From positions 186,001 through 250,000 of the forward strand of contig WHUX01000027.1 of assembly GCA_015179025.1 (NCBI GenBank): a stretch of 64,000 nucleotides of DNA, in the 5' to 3' direction. The translations under genes were made by a program, and so were the position numbers. Source of the DNA: Terfezia claveryi (lineage: Eukaryota > Ascomycota > Pezizomycetes > Pezizales > Pezizaceae). The notes under the pieces are model-generated. The model searched no databases. It was given only the letters and a program-made list of their open reading frames with translations, and was not told the DNA's origin. Within the stretch, counting starts at the first letter, position 1, and each line of letters begins with the position of its first letter. Shown here piece by piece: positions 23,599-34,600 of the stretch.

Positions 23599-24163
23599 GA
23601 AGCAGAGTCTCTCTCAACTCAAACTATGTCCCGCTTCTTTACTCGATTCTTTAATATTTCATCTTATTTCGCCCGTATCTTCAAGTTCTACCAACCTCAA
23701 AGACCTCCGGTAATTCAGTCACATGTTAGATATTATACAGTTCACTTTATAATAGGTTTTCATAGTCTGGTTGGCGCTTTCATATAGTTTAGGATAAGAG
23801 CTATCTCTCATCGTTTTCTAGAATTTTGGTTTATAGGCGATAGTAGATAGCTTTGCAGTGCCAATTAGACTAATTATGGTGCTGAATTGCACTCCCTTCT
23901 ACAACCCGCATAGCTCCTCTCATGATCAGTCATGCACGAGTGTTTTCCTAGTTATGAGTATGGGGACATAGAAACTAGGTATGAGGTTGAGTGGTATAAC
24001 ATAGTAGTGGTGTAGAGAACCTCAGTACATATTCTTTTGGAATGGCATTCGCGTTGATGTAGGCTGTGGTATTCGGCGCTGATAGATTTGCGTTGATTTG
24101 CGTGCTCGCGTCGCATATTAACATTGTTATGTTTGGGAATAAAAATCTCGTCATGACGAGCCC
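23599..24163. repeat. Dispersed 0.55-kb repeat, copy 2
   Basis: Same repeat as 12575-13118, same orientation. The footprint TAGTCTGGTTGGCG at about 23772-23785 occupies the same site as in copy 1. The near-palindrome CTCGTCATGACGAG lies at 24147-24160. A third TCGTCATGACGA occurs upstream at 23132-23143. Confidence 0.7.
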
Positions 24164-24264
24164 TCTCAAAACAGCTAGATATCTGAGCTATTATTAGCGT
24201 GTTCTGCTTGATCGCCCTTCCGCTAATTTTGGTCTAGGGACTGTAGGTACACAATATTCGTGCA

Positions 24265-25507
24265 TACACTCAAATGTTGCTATACCGGAGTATACCGGAC
24301 GGCTCAAGTCAAAATTTTCCATTTCTAACCATTTAAGTGAGGCATCTACTTGCTATACCGGACAGGATGGGTTACAGGGCTTGTTACAGGGATTATTACA
24401 GGTGTATGTGATTGCTATAACGGAATGGTAAGGCCTCAAAACAGCAGAATAGCATAGAAAAGAATACAAAATAGCCAAACCACAAAATGGAACAGTTACA
24501 GAACAAAACAGTAGAACATAATCCACACTTATAGACGTTGAGATGAAGATACAACTGGTGAAAACCAATCAGTAATAGAGCGCTGATAACGAGTCTCATG
24601 CATATTGCGAGTAAGAGCTTACTCGAGATGATGCAAGATAGTATAAAGATCAGGCTTCCTCCACCAGGAAGTTCTGAAACTGTAAGAACTTCCAAATGCC
24701 GAATAAGCTCAGTAATATGAGAGCGTGCTTGAGCAGTTGTAATTAGAGGTATAGAAAGTGGTGCATAAAGGTCCTCAAGATCTTCCTCCTCGCTTCTCAG
24801 TATCTAAAACCCTTTAGATCATGAATAATCTCTTCAATGTTAATGACCTCTGGAGATATAGTAGTATTCACTGCATCTTCATTATAGTCAAGATACTCTT
24901 CAACTAGAGTATTAACTTGTTGAGAGATGGTTCCAGTGGTGATAAGTTAGCTTATGGAACGGTTGTATAGGTAAGGTAAACATCTCTGCAAGCACTCTAG
25001 TTCTATCGAAGATAGATACGAGGCCACCGAGGCCTTTTTCGGGTTATTATATGGAGAGTTAATCTAAGTTCAGATATATTTTCGTCATACGGATACCTGT
25101 TACCACGAGTTCCCTTTGTTTTATGTTTTAAGTCCATAAGTTATTTTTCTTGTCTAGTCCTTCCAGTTCTGCGGATTATTGGGGTCGAGGCTCAGTCAGG
25201 CTCCCGAGTCATCGGCCAGTCCGTTAATGACAGCAGGGGGCCTCGCTCCTTTATATGTATTTATTTTGCGCGGGATTGGCAGATTAACTTGCCTCTCCCT
25301 TGAATCCACCGGGCTTCCGCGTGGCTCCTCATAGCTCCTCGTTGGAGCTGCATAGGAGTATTAAGTTTTTTAAAAAATAAAAAAAAAAAACTCTAGTTCT
25401 ATCCTTATACCCCCTAGAACGGCCCCCACGCTATTTGCTATAACGGATATTAGCTATACCGGACAGAAGCAGATTTATGCAGTCCGGTATAGCAAGGTTT
25501 GAGTGTA
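24265..25507 (-). mobile_element. pogo/Tigger-like DNA transposon relic, split by a LINE
   Basis: The ends are inverted repeats: CACTCAAATGTTGCTATACC at 24267 and, at the right end, the complement of CACTCAAACCTTGCTATACC ending at 25505. TA flanks both sides. CACTC-type ends with TA duplication fit pogo/Tigger elements. The minus strand at about 25020-24690 encodes a decayed acidic segment (SQQVNTLVEEYLDYNEDAVN and SPEVINIEEIIHDL) like a transposase C-terminus, with stops. Only 860 bp remain without the LINE, so the DDE core is deleted. Confidence 0.65.
24995..25403 (+). mobile_element. LINE-A tail inserted in the pogo-like relic, 13-bp target duplication
   Basis: The insert 25008-25390 is flanked by ctctagttctatc (24995-25007 and 25391-25403). 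It contains the LINE-A 3' tail: ttaatgacagca, ggcagattaacttgcc, ccaccgggcttccgcgtgg and gcataggagtattaag, ending in an A-rich run. It is 5'-truncated and non-coding. Confidence 0.85.
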
Positions 25508-25594
25508 TTTGAACAGTATGTAACTACCGGTAAAGGAAGTGATTGGTCGAGATTCCCCTGTATATCCTGGGAGTCTCATCACCGAAATTCTGGG

Positions 25595-25722
25595 TTGGCT
25601 GCAATGGCATGGGTGGGCTGCGGCAATGACATGGGTGGGCTGCTGCTGCAATGACATGGGTAGGCTGCAATGACATGGGTGGGCTGCAATGACATGGGTG
25701 GGGCTTGGGTGCGCTTGGTTGC
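25595..25722. repeat. Minisatellite, about 20-bp unit
   Basis: About six imperfect copies of gggctgcaatgacatgggt in tandem. Frames through it are low-complexity artefacts. Confidence 0.8.
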
Positions 25723-25739
25723 GTTGCGTCCAATCGGTT

Positions 25740-27120
25740 GAATGCGCCTAAAATAAAGTTCTCAGCACACCAAGATTAGACTTCCCGCAATAGCCTACTA
25801 GAACTATTCGAGTATTTTCCAACCTCTGCCTTACCAAAGCAACCTAAGCCCGAAGTGAAACTCGGTAGTCGGTTGGAGGTAGTCTCGGCCCAGACCTCTG
25901 TTAAGGGTTGGAGGTTCTAGCTGTCTTACATTTCATAAAAGCCGAATCCCCTCCAAACACCCCAGTTACAAAGCCGACGCAAGCACGAGCCACACAGCTT
26001 CAACAAAGTGCAAGCCTGGTCAGATGTGCTGCTGGATCGAGGAAGATAAACAACGGGAGAGCCCAAATCCTGGGAAGAACCTCTAAGAACTCGAGCATTT
26101 AATTTGTACTTTTCAACTTCAGTATTGTAAATAAATTTACATCCGCGTCGTTTTATTTCTTGGAAGTAGCATTTATTTTTCTCTGCCGACCGTGCAGATT
26201 AAACATACGAGCAATGAGTATTTTAGTAGGATGTTTTTTTCTTTTGTTTAAAAAAAAAAAAAGATTAGCCGGAAGCGGACACACGGTAAGCTGACCTAAA
26301 GTCCGATTGAATCTAATATATAAATAAACACATAATATGAACACAAATTCAAGGTAACGGGTATAGTGAATGTGCATTTCAACATTACCACTATGTTACC
26401 GGTAATCTCTAGAGCATGTTACCGGTAATCTCTAGAGCTTTAAATTATAGATTTTCTTTCATATACCTCGATTCCACTGACAAACAACACAGTACTGGTA
26501 TTTATATTTAAGCTAAAAGGATTACAAAAAAATGATGAAAAGGAATCTCAGGAATATGCATGTTCCAGCTTTCTTGAGAGGTTCTTCTCCTATCTCTTTT
26601 TCCACCTCAATAGAACCCTCAGCCCCCTACGAATTAATGGGGCCTGCTAAAGAGGATTTAAGAACTAAACCAAATCCACAGGCTGTGTAAACACAATATT
26701 ATCTAGAACTATCACACCATACCGGTAGTGATACAGAGATGCGAACCTGAAGTAACTCTAGAGCTGGATCATATAGTAGGAACTAATGTGGATTTTAGAG
26801 ATTTCGGAGGAATTTAGTACCGGACCTTGGCTCCAAGGGCGTCTCTTTAAGCGCATTTTTTGTTTCTATTTGTTTTTGAAAATATATATTCACTAAGCAT
26901 ACTTCGTGCCTATATAATAAGCATATGCAAACTGAAATGACCAAATTGCTTGAGACATGCTCAAGTAGTTTCGTTGACTTAGATAGTAAGACAGGCTTTT
27001 GTTCCTTTAGTTTGTCTCGACCGTCTTGTAGTAGGATCAAGAATGTACAGGTAAGTCTATGGAAAGTTACATTTGTGTGGCGGTCTGTAATGTGCGAAGC
27101 AGGCTCAATAGCTATCAGAA
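25740..27120. other. Intergenic with a small direct repeat
   Basis: atgttaccggtaatctctag... is repeated with a 23-bp period at 26393-26438. No gene recognised. Confidence 0.5.
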
Positions 27121-27309
27121 TCGTTAACTGATAGTACCATCTTATTAGGAAGGTTAGACTCTGAGTGACGTCTTTAGGCTTAGACTCTATCTAGGGAGAA
27201 GGCTTCTCCTCCCCCCGAGATCCTTAGAGGAATGAACATCGTTGACACATTCCATCAGGTTATGACCCTCGGTTGCTATTGAAGAAATTTTCTTTTCCGA
27301 CCGATCACG

Positions 27310-28005
27310 ATGCCCGTTACTATGGAAGACTTCTCCCTACCCTCGAAATTCGATAGAGGAAATGCAAATATACCTCCTCTAGATGACACGAACTACTGTA
27401 CATGGAAAAAAGCGATGAGAGTTCTCTTTATGAGAGTAGGGGTGCTACAGATAATAGACCTCGAAAGACCGGTGGATGCGGATCATGACTGGGCTAGATG
27501 TGATAGGTGGACTTTTCGGAGATCTTTTTCGGTTGTAGCTCGATGACACAAGCATCCTTATCAGACGAGATGACAGCAAGAGAAGCCTGGAGGACACTCG
27601 CAAATCAATATCACCATAGGAAATATCTTCAGACTGACTCAAGAATTCAACTCAATAAGACAAAAAGACGGCTAACCACCAATCCAGTTTATCAATATGG
27701 TCACAGCCACAGCAAGCGAACTGAAGATACTATGGGAAGAGATAAGTGACCAGAAGATAAAGTGGCAGTTACTGGGAAACCTTCTTCCGGAATACGGTCC
27801 CCTAGTCACAACGCTATCAAACATGGATACCGAACGATCACCCCTGGAGATCCAAACGGTGAAGGAAGCTATTATAAGAGAAGAGAAGTCTATCAATATG
27901 AATGCAGAAAGGAGAAGAGAGGCAACAAAGACAACACTACCGTCAAACTTACCAATTCATTCGGCTACAAAAGCAACAATGACCAATGAACCATCAGAGT
28001 GGTGA
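27310..28005 (+). pseudogene. Copia-type gag pseudogene
   Basis: The ATG at 27310 gives FDRGNANIPPLDDTNYCTWK, then KAMRVLFMRVG, IIDLERPVDADHDWARCDRW. A frame change leads to LSDEMTAREAWRTLANQY. Another leads to KWQLLGNLLPEYGPLVTTLS and TVKEAIIREEKS. NYxxWKxxM, the W near residue 50 and the TAxEAWxTL block are the usual order of Ty1/copia Gag. At least two frameshifts disable it. The zinc knuckle is not visible. Confidence 0.75.
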
Positions 28006-28061
28006 CAAATGTTGGCATGAACATCCGGAGAAAGCACCCGGCTATGATATGTCTAAGTGAT

Positions 28062-28320
28062 GATAAGATCTGTGATGAGAAAGAGGATATTCTGATGATT
28101 ATGGAATGCTTAGAGGATGATCACATTCTGATGATTATGGAATGAGGATAACGGCAATAACAATTATTATGAGATACCCCGATGATTATAGGAGAATGAT
28201 TACATTCCGATGATTATGGAATGAGGATAACAGCAATAACAATTATTATGAGACACCCGGATGATTATGGGAGAATGATCACATTCCGATGATTATGGAA
28301 TGAGGATAATAGTGAGTCCA
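28062..28320. repeat. Tandem repeat, 79-bp period, inside the LTR element
   Basis: aatgaggataac(a/g)(g)caata recurs at 28141, 28220 and 28299, each with the preceding cattccgatgattatgg. Shorter tgatgacctatgccgat units follow to 28600. Confidence 0.75.
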
Positions 28321-28753
28321 CAGATTACAGTGGAATGAATAACTCACTAAAAGATACTTGGCGATATAAGCAACAATAAGACCTATGCCGACGATGAAGA
28401 TGTTCCAATAATCACGGAATGTTGACAATGTCCAATGATCATGAACAAGAAGGATATGATAAGACCTATGCCGATAAATTCCAAGAATCATGGAATAACA
28501 TGGAATATGAATAAGAAGGGCGATATACAGTAGGAAATGATGACCTATGCCGATAAAATAAATGATGACTTATGTCAATGAATTCCAATGATGACGGAAT
28601 ATTGGCATCACAATTATGAATGATGGCAAGGGACAATAAACACAATGTAATATAATAACTATACTTATCATTACTTTGCTTCTTGTTGATGGAGAGAAGG
28701 ATACCTCAATATATCATGTACTAAGGGAGAAGACTGCTAAAGACGAGGGGGGT

Positions 28754-28882
28754 TGATAGTACCATCTTATTAGCAAGGTTAGACTCTGAGTGACGTCCTT
28801 AGGCTTAGACTCTATCTAGGTAGAAGGCTTCTCCTTCCCTCGAGATCCTTAGAGGAATGAACATTGTTGACACATTCCATCA
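28754..28882 (+). repeat. Right LTR
   Basis: It matches 27129-27257 and starts TG and ends CA. Confidence 0.8.
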
Positions 28883-28980
28883 GCCTCTTGCCATGCAGTC
28901 AAAAATAATGCACCATTGCACATGCGAGATAAAATTATGTACATATTTGGTTTAGGTACTTTCCATTATTGGGCAAAACT

Positions 28981-29291
28981 AGTTGGCTTTTAAGGAGTTC
29001 CAGTTCACGGTTTATTATCCTTTACGAATCTCCTTCGGTCTATTCTGTATTTTAGTTCACAAGTTTAGTTCATGGCTTAGTCCGTTATTTCTCACGAATT
29101 TCCTTCGTTCTAGTCCTCATATTAGTTCAGTCTGACAATTATCTTTGTACCTACTTTGTTTGGGTCTGGCCGATTAACTGGCCTTACCCTTGAATCCACC
29201 GGGTTTCCGTGTGGCTCCTCATAGCCTCCCTGTTGGGGCTGCATAGGAGTACTAAGTATTTAAAAAAAAAATAAAAAAAGTTGGCTTTTAA
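28981..29291 (+). mobile_element. LINE-A tail with 13-bp target duplication
   Basis: agttggcttttaa occurs at 28981-28993 and 29279-29291. The insert ends with the LINE-A tail (ccaccgggtttccgtgtgg, gcataggagtactaag) and an A-rich run. 5'-truncated. Confidence 0.85.
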
Positions 29292-29299
29292 CTAAATTT

Positions 29300-29890
29300 A
29301 CTCACTAAGAAGGAGGGAAATGTGCCTGAAGCTTTGGAAGTTTATTTATTGAATCAAAGCTATTGGGTAAGGGAAAAGTAAATAATCTCTCCTACGGAGT
29401 GGGATATGCGGAGTAAAGTAGTTGAACTACCGGAGTTGAACAGTCACTAACTATAAACTGCCATGCTTTTTAAGGAGGGACATCTTTGTAACTTATATTA
29501 GGGTTTACTTTTGTAAGTTTCGCAAGTATGGAGTAGATCTAGTGAACTAATTCATCTCGTCTATATTACCTCCGCTTGTTTTGGGGGTTCCTAATGCCTC
29601 AAGTCTGGCCCCGGTATCAATTTACAAGACCAAATACCCCCCCCCCCCGCCTGAAGAATCAACCAATTAAGAACAGTAGAACACCAACTTTTCAACTCAG
29701 GTGGATAAAGATTCCCATCTCCCAGGTGACGTCAATCTCACAACGGCCAGAGATCTGCGGATAGTTCACCCAGATCCCAGTTGGCACGCAGAGACGTGTC
29801 CCATTTGATGGGTGGTCTCATGCGTACTTGGTGGTGAGGAACAGCCACCTTCCCATTATCAATTTTAAACACCTATCTCCTCTGTAAATT
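29300..29890. other. Intergenic, nothing recognised
   Basis: C-run at about 29638. No gene. Confidence 0.45.
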
Positions 29891-29899
29891 TCATTTAGA

Positions 29900-31010
29900 T
29901 GACAACGGAGGATGCCTGTTTTCCCAGCCGATTCTCCTTCAATTACCACAGGATGCCCCTATAATCATCCTCACCCATGGTTCCTACTTTGTAGTGGAGG
30001 AGAGCGGCGTGTATCATCACTACCATTTTCGGAACTGGTTGTGCTTGTTCCAGTGATCGACTTGCCTTCACATTTCCTATGCCACTGTCTTGTGCCTTCT
30101 TCTTCCATACCTTTCCAGCCCCCAACGGCAACTGCAAAGTCCATTGACTCTTTGGTGATGACATGCCACTCTCGAATCCACTTTCGAGTTCAGGTTCCAT
30201 CTCATACTTCAGCATAACCTCATAATACTACTCTTGTGGTGCTGATGCCTGGAAGTCTCTAGCTTCTACCACTGTTATTGATTGTTACCTATTGTGTTGC
30301 CTGTGTCGCCACCTCCGCATATGTCCGATCTGCCTGAAAAGAAGCCCCGTAATCCTCGTAATTCTGTGGGGGACTGTTGTAACCTACCGCAATTGTGCTA
30401 TGTGAAGCTTCCTCCTGGGTCTATGAGTCTTTGAAGATGGATTAGAAAAGCTGTATCGTCCTTGTAAGACGGCGAGGGTTTCAAGGTCATGGCTTTTTAC
30501 TTTCCCTCCTCATCCACATCATTGAAAATCGCGAAGAGTTACTAGGGCTAAGGTTTGCTGCATTCCAAGGACCTCCTGCGTCTGCTTAGAGATGGGTTCT
30601 TGTCCTCCAGCTCTTCCGTGGGTGGAGTTTGCGTGCTCGTTGTTGTGGTGGGAACTTGCTTCCTTCTCCTCCCATCCCTACGGTATTGCTTTCTCAAAAT
30701 CTTGGGTATTATGTTTCCCTGTCGCATTTCCTTCAAGGGTGTGGAGTAAGAGTCTCGTTGCCCTTGCCTACTGATGCCCTAGTCAACTTATTCACACCCC
30801 TCTTATCCATATCCAAATCCCCAATCCTCTCATCAGCTGTTCCGTTGCCTTTCACAAACATTCTCCAGATAGCGACCAGTGGACACCGTACCGTGGACCA
30901 CAGACCCTAATAATCTGAAGTGCATGGCAGTCTGAGATCAACGGTATTGTTGGTGCCGCTGCTGCCTTTTTTCCAAACCGTTTACTTTTCTTCGGCATCA
31001 TAAAGCAAAC
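29900..31010 (-). pseudogene. Possible decayed gene or transposon ORF
   Basis: The minus strand has coding-like segments in shifting frames. From about 31000 it reads MPKKSKRFGKKAAAAPTIPL; a basic Thr-rich segment (RRRKQVPTTTTSTQTPP) lies at about 30700-30560; and an 86-residue stretch starting MEPELESGFESG begins at 30203. No splice arrangement that I tried joins them, and no domain is recognised. It may be an ancient LINE ORF1 or a dead host gene. Confidence 0.25.
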
Positions 31011-31447
31011 ATCTATCACTGGCAGTTGAGGTCTTCGTTTTGGTCCGGATGTTGCGCCTTGTGCCTAACAACTATCCTTCCCTTTGATTGGTCGTGCTCT
31101 ATTGCTATGCAACGGAGTTCAGGGTAATGGATAGTTGTCACGCTCGGAAGGAACCTAAATGTGATGGATCCGTTGCAATTGAATTTTGATCTGCGATAAC
31201 TCGGTGTTTTGATTTATTGATTGGCTCGATCGCTGTAATGCCAAAATGGGCGAAGTGTGGTAGTTTCGCTGTTGTTTGTTGGCTGGTGGTTCCGATGTTC
31301 CTCTAGAGTGTGTTCTGCATATGCTAAACGCATATAACCGGGGGGGAAGCAAGAGAGTAAAAGCGCGGGGGGGGGGGGGGGGACAATATGGATGTATATA
31401 TATACACCATATAGGATCCCTCCCTCTCCCTCACACATATATTTCAA

Positions 31448-31480
31448 TCTATCAAAATCAAGTAATTTGATTTTGATAGA
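31448..31480. repeat. Perfect 13-bp hairpin
   Basis: tctatcaaaatca (31448-31460) and its exact complement (31468-31480) flank a 7-nt loop. Confidence 0.85.
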
Positions 31481-31499
31481 ATAAAAATATTAGTGGGTA

Positions 31500-32260
31500 G
31501 AGCTGAGAGGGAGGGGTGGGTTCCCCATCCCGGTTTTTTAAAAAACCTGCCGCGAGGCTGGAGAGGGGGAGGGTAAAAAAAAAGAAAGTAAAAGAAAAAG
31601 TAGAGGAAGAAAGAAGAAAGTAAATACCCCTTAAAAAAAAAAAAAGACAAAGGGCACTCCTGTTCGGAAGCGTGGATGCCACCCGTGTTTGCCAGCGACA
31701 CACTTGGCAGGAAGAATAGCTCTAAAAAGGAACGGTTTGCTAAAACGAGTGTCGCTCGCGATGGAGATGATGGGGTGTTCCAAGTCGATATTATTATTGT
31801 GCCACCCGAGTTGTTGTCCGAAATCTGGTGCTCGAGTTTGCGAAGGTGGGTGGTCGCTAGTCCTAGTATTGTCAACAACGAACGCTTCGCTCGGAGAAAA
31901 TTTCCTTGTGGTCAGAATTGTCATTCTTAACACATAGCCTATTCGACTATATCCCATGCTCCCTCCCATAGGAGCAACCTCGCAAAAGTTGCTCTCCCGA
32001 GTTGTCTTGTTCATATTTTCCTAACACTTTCTCCCATGTAAGAGGATAGATACATAACTCTGCAAACCGATGCTGTATATCCCGTTTGCTCAGCGAAGGC
32101 AGATCAGCCTCGTAAACGATTGTTGAGAAATTTGCTGGTTCGTTGTGTTGATTTCGCTGAATTTTCGCTGAATTTTCGCTGAATTTTCGCTGTAGTTCCC
32201 TGGAGCAGAAAACCTGGAATCTCGGGGGTGGGAAGGTTTTAAACTGAGGTCGAGTTGAAC
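31500..32260. other. Purine-rich and simple-repeat intergenic DNA
   Basis: A/G-rich tract 31560-31650, a tandem cgctgaattttcgctgaatttt repeat at 32153-32192. No gene recognised. Confidence 0.45.
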
Positions 32261-32394
32261 GGCAAATAGTCTGGTTGGCACACCGGGTAATTTGGCAAAT
32301 TAGTCCTCAACAAGGTTTTTTCCCGCATGTGCTTGAAACTGGTGTGGGTCTCTACCACAAGAGGCATGTGCCAACAAGACTAGGTCCTGTACCC

Positions 32395-32423
32395 CCTGAA
32401 GCATAACCAGACTACCTGAAGCA
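32395..32423. mobile_element. 11-nt footprint of the TAGTCTGG mini-element
   Basis: TAACCAGACTA (32404-32414) lies between two perfect copies of cctgaagca. Other family ends are at 32269 and about 32366-32382. Confidence 0.8.
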
Positions 32424-32602
32424 CTTATCTTACTCGTACAGGCTTGGACTAGAGATCTACTAGCCATTCAACATGCTTTGTCTTTGATGTACACACAAAG
32501 CTAATCATATCGTACATAAAACGTTTTCACGTTTAAGTCCGATCATTGGCAGCCAGATCGTGCCACCACGATCGGAAAATTCAGGCCGCATCTAGAGACC
32601 AA

Positions 32603-32631
32603 GGTGTGGTGTAGTCTGGTTGGGTGTGGTG
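32603..32631. mobile_element. 11-nt footprint of the TAGTCTGG mini-element
   Basis: TAGTCTGGTTG (32612-32622) lies between two perfect copies of ggtgtggtg. Confidence 0.75.
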
Positions 32632-32639
32632 GTGTTGCA

Positions 32640-33590
32640 CCAAACCATTACATAGCGTGACAACGGAGCCTTACAACAAAAATCTTTGCACCTACCTAAA
32701 ATGCGTGCATATGCTGCCAAGACCTGTTTCCCAAATAGGAAGGTGCAAAGGCTTTTTGTTGTGTGCCTCGTTGCGCATGCAGCTTAGACAACGGTGAAGC
32801 AGTGATGAAAAAAAGAAAAGGGCCAAATGCACATTTGCAGAAGGAAGCCTCTCACAGAACATCGGCAATAGACAAGTTGCATAGAGGGGGTCAACACAGC
32901 ACTCACAAAATACCACGTCGGCTCATACTTATCAGGGACTGTGGTTGTTTGTACTTGCCCACCGATTGTTTGATTCATCCAAATTACTTATCCTTTACTC
33001 CATTCTTAGCCTCGATCAAACCCTCGTAGTCCCTTCCCTTCTCTGTGCTTGTTGCTGGGGTAATTTCATTACCGTGCAACAGCGGGAAGAAAATAACCGT
33101 TCGCCCCGAGCAAGGGATGAGACTTCCTACAACAATGAAAACAACAGCTGGACGTCTCTACATCAAGATTTAGGCATGACGTTGCTCTCTGAGCCCCACG
33201 AACTCCCTTCGTTGCTATAAGCATTCAGGCTACAAGATATACCCCGCCTTTTTTTGGTGAATGCAAATGAACCCGCAAGGGGGAGAAAATAACAGCGGAA
33301 CAAATAACCTCACGAATGATACCAGATCCGACACAAACGATATTAATTTATTGGATTGATTGGTGGATCCCGTATTCAGTCCGAAAAGATTCCGGACCAT
33401 GATACCTCAACAGTCACCCTCCTACCGATGGGCGTCTGGCTGACAGGAAACACACGAACGGTACGGAGAACGCTTCGTGAGACCGACTCGGAGGATTCAC
33501 TGCATTATCAATTGCGACTGTTATTCAAGTCACCGAACCTCAAATCTCAGGATGGCTATTTGATTCGTTCTCCGGTCTTCAAGATACATT
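32640..33590. other. Intergenic, nothing firm
   Basis: Several short frames, none with support. An 82-codon frame at 33356-33604 lacks an ATG at its start and homology. Confidence 0.4.
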
Positions 33591-33599
33591 ACAAACAGG

Positions 33600-33790
33600 G
33601 CTAGCATGCTCTTCCGACTCCCAGTGAGTATTCCGGCCCTCTCCAATTACTTAAATTAATCAGGCATCAGTTATAGAGTGCTACCCTCGACATCATGCGG
33701 TGTTGAGGACATTCCAGGTCGGTATCATTGCAATCACGTGTCGTCAAAGCTATTTTACCAGGTGTTGCGCCGGGGGGTTAACTGGATGGG
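33600..33790 (+). pseudogene. Dead fourth copy of the CxxC...HxxxxH gene family
   Basis: gagtattccggccctctcc (33627) matches the start region of paralogue 2, then an internal deletion joins to atcaggcatcagttatagag and tgctaccctcgacatcatgc with tgttgaggac. These align with 15640-15720 of paralogue 2, which encodes the CPRCRALLRNL module. It ends with agctattttaccaggtg near 33760. Frames are broken, so it is a remnant. Confidence 0.6.
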
Positions 33791-33999
33791 TTGATTTTAG
33801 TTTGTCTAGGGAGTTTTTAGGCTCTATGCACAGTACATGACGCAACTGAAAAAATTTTTGTGTGTGATGAGGGTATGCCTAGTGGGAAATGCTGCGGATC
33901 TAGCTGAGAATTTTCTCTCTGTTTCATGTTACCGGGGGTAGGCTACCTCCACAGTCGGTGGGTCGTGCAACCAGACTAGAAGTACAGGTCACAGTCTAT

Positions 34000-34340
34000 T
34001 AGAGAAGGTAGGCTTCGGGTTCAGGATGATGGAGAAATAGGGATAAGGTAGTCTCCTATGTTATTGTTGAAGTACTCATTTCCCTTACGCTTGAACTTCC
34101 GATTTCAAAGTCTAGTGTGGGATGGAGAGATAGTTAGGCCCTGAGAGTTGAATTTCTGCACTGCGATTTCTCTGGTTCTGGCTCCCTCCCCTGTGAGCGA
34201 GATTCGAAGCCATTTGGTGATGATTCGATTTCAGTGGGTGAGCCCAGGCTGGGGTTAACCACGAAAATCATAGAAAGCTAGCCTACTAGCCATTGTTCCA
34301 CCAAATAAACTTAGACAGACTTACACTTCACGATGCATAA
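34000..34340. other. Intergenic, nothing recognised
   Basis: Between the dead gene copy and the footprint at 34345. No frame supported. Confidence 0.4.
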
Positions 34341-34344
34341 ATTC

Positions 34345-34377
34345 AAGAATCCCTAGTCTGGTTGGCACAAGAATCCC
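34345..34377. mobile_element. 15-nt footprint of the TAGTCTGG mini-element
   Basis: TAGTCTGGTTGGCAC (34354-34368) lies between two perfect copies of aagaatccc. Confidence 0.85.
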
Positions 34378-34498
34378 TAGATTCCGATTGGCTGCAGCCA
34401 GTGTTTTTATTCAAACCTAAATAGCACAGATGCGGGAGAAAAATCTTTTCTATCGGTAGCAAAAAAAAAAAAGTAAAAGGCTATACTCCGAAAACAAG

Positions 34499-34505
34499 TA
34501 TAAAA
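34499..34505 (+). promoter_or_regulatory. TATA box candidate
   Basis: TATAAAA, about 100 bp before the ATG at 34601 and 68 bp before another ATG at 34567. Confidence 0.4.
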
Positions 34506-34600
34506 CCCCCAGCGTAAAAATACCCACAGGTTATGATTCTCTATTTTACATCCAACAAGAATCGGAATGTCTCGACAAATACCTGTCCGCCGTCGCTATT

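Larger units (their letters stand above)
27129..28882 (+). mobile_element. Short LTR retrotransposon with gag remnant only
   Basis: Two 129-bp direct repeats (27129-27257 and 28754-28882) begin TGATAGTACC and end CCATCA, differing at about six positions. A purine tract (agacgagggggg) sits just before the right copy, as expected for second-strand priming. The interior encodes only broken gag-like sequence and then non-coding repeats; no protease, integrase or reverse transcriptase is seen. Flanks ttaac and gcctc do not match, so no target duplication is visible. It would have depended on another element's enzymes. Confidence 0.8.

Noticed and set aside
12575..24163. A giant LTR element with the 0.55-kb repeats as LTRs
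   Set aside because: The 10.5 kb between them holds unrelated genes and repeats with no gag/pol, and the ends lack a clear TG...CA.
25524..25733. His/Pro-rich protein (PCHCS repeats) on the minus strand
   Set aside because: It is a translation of a 20-bp minisatellite with no other support.
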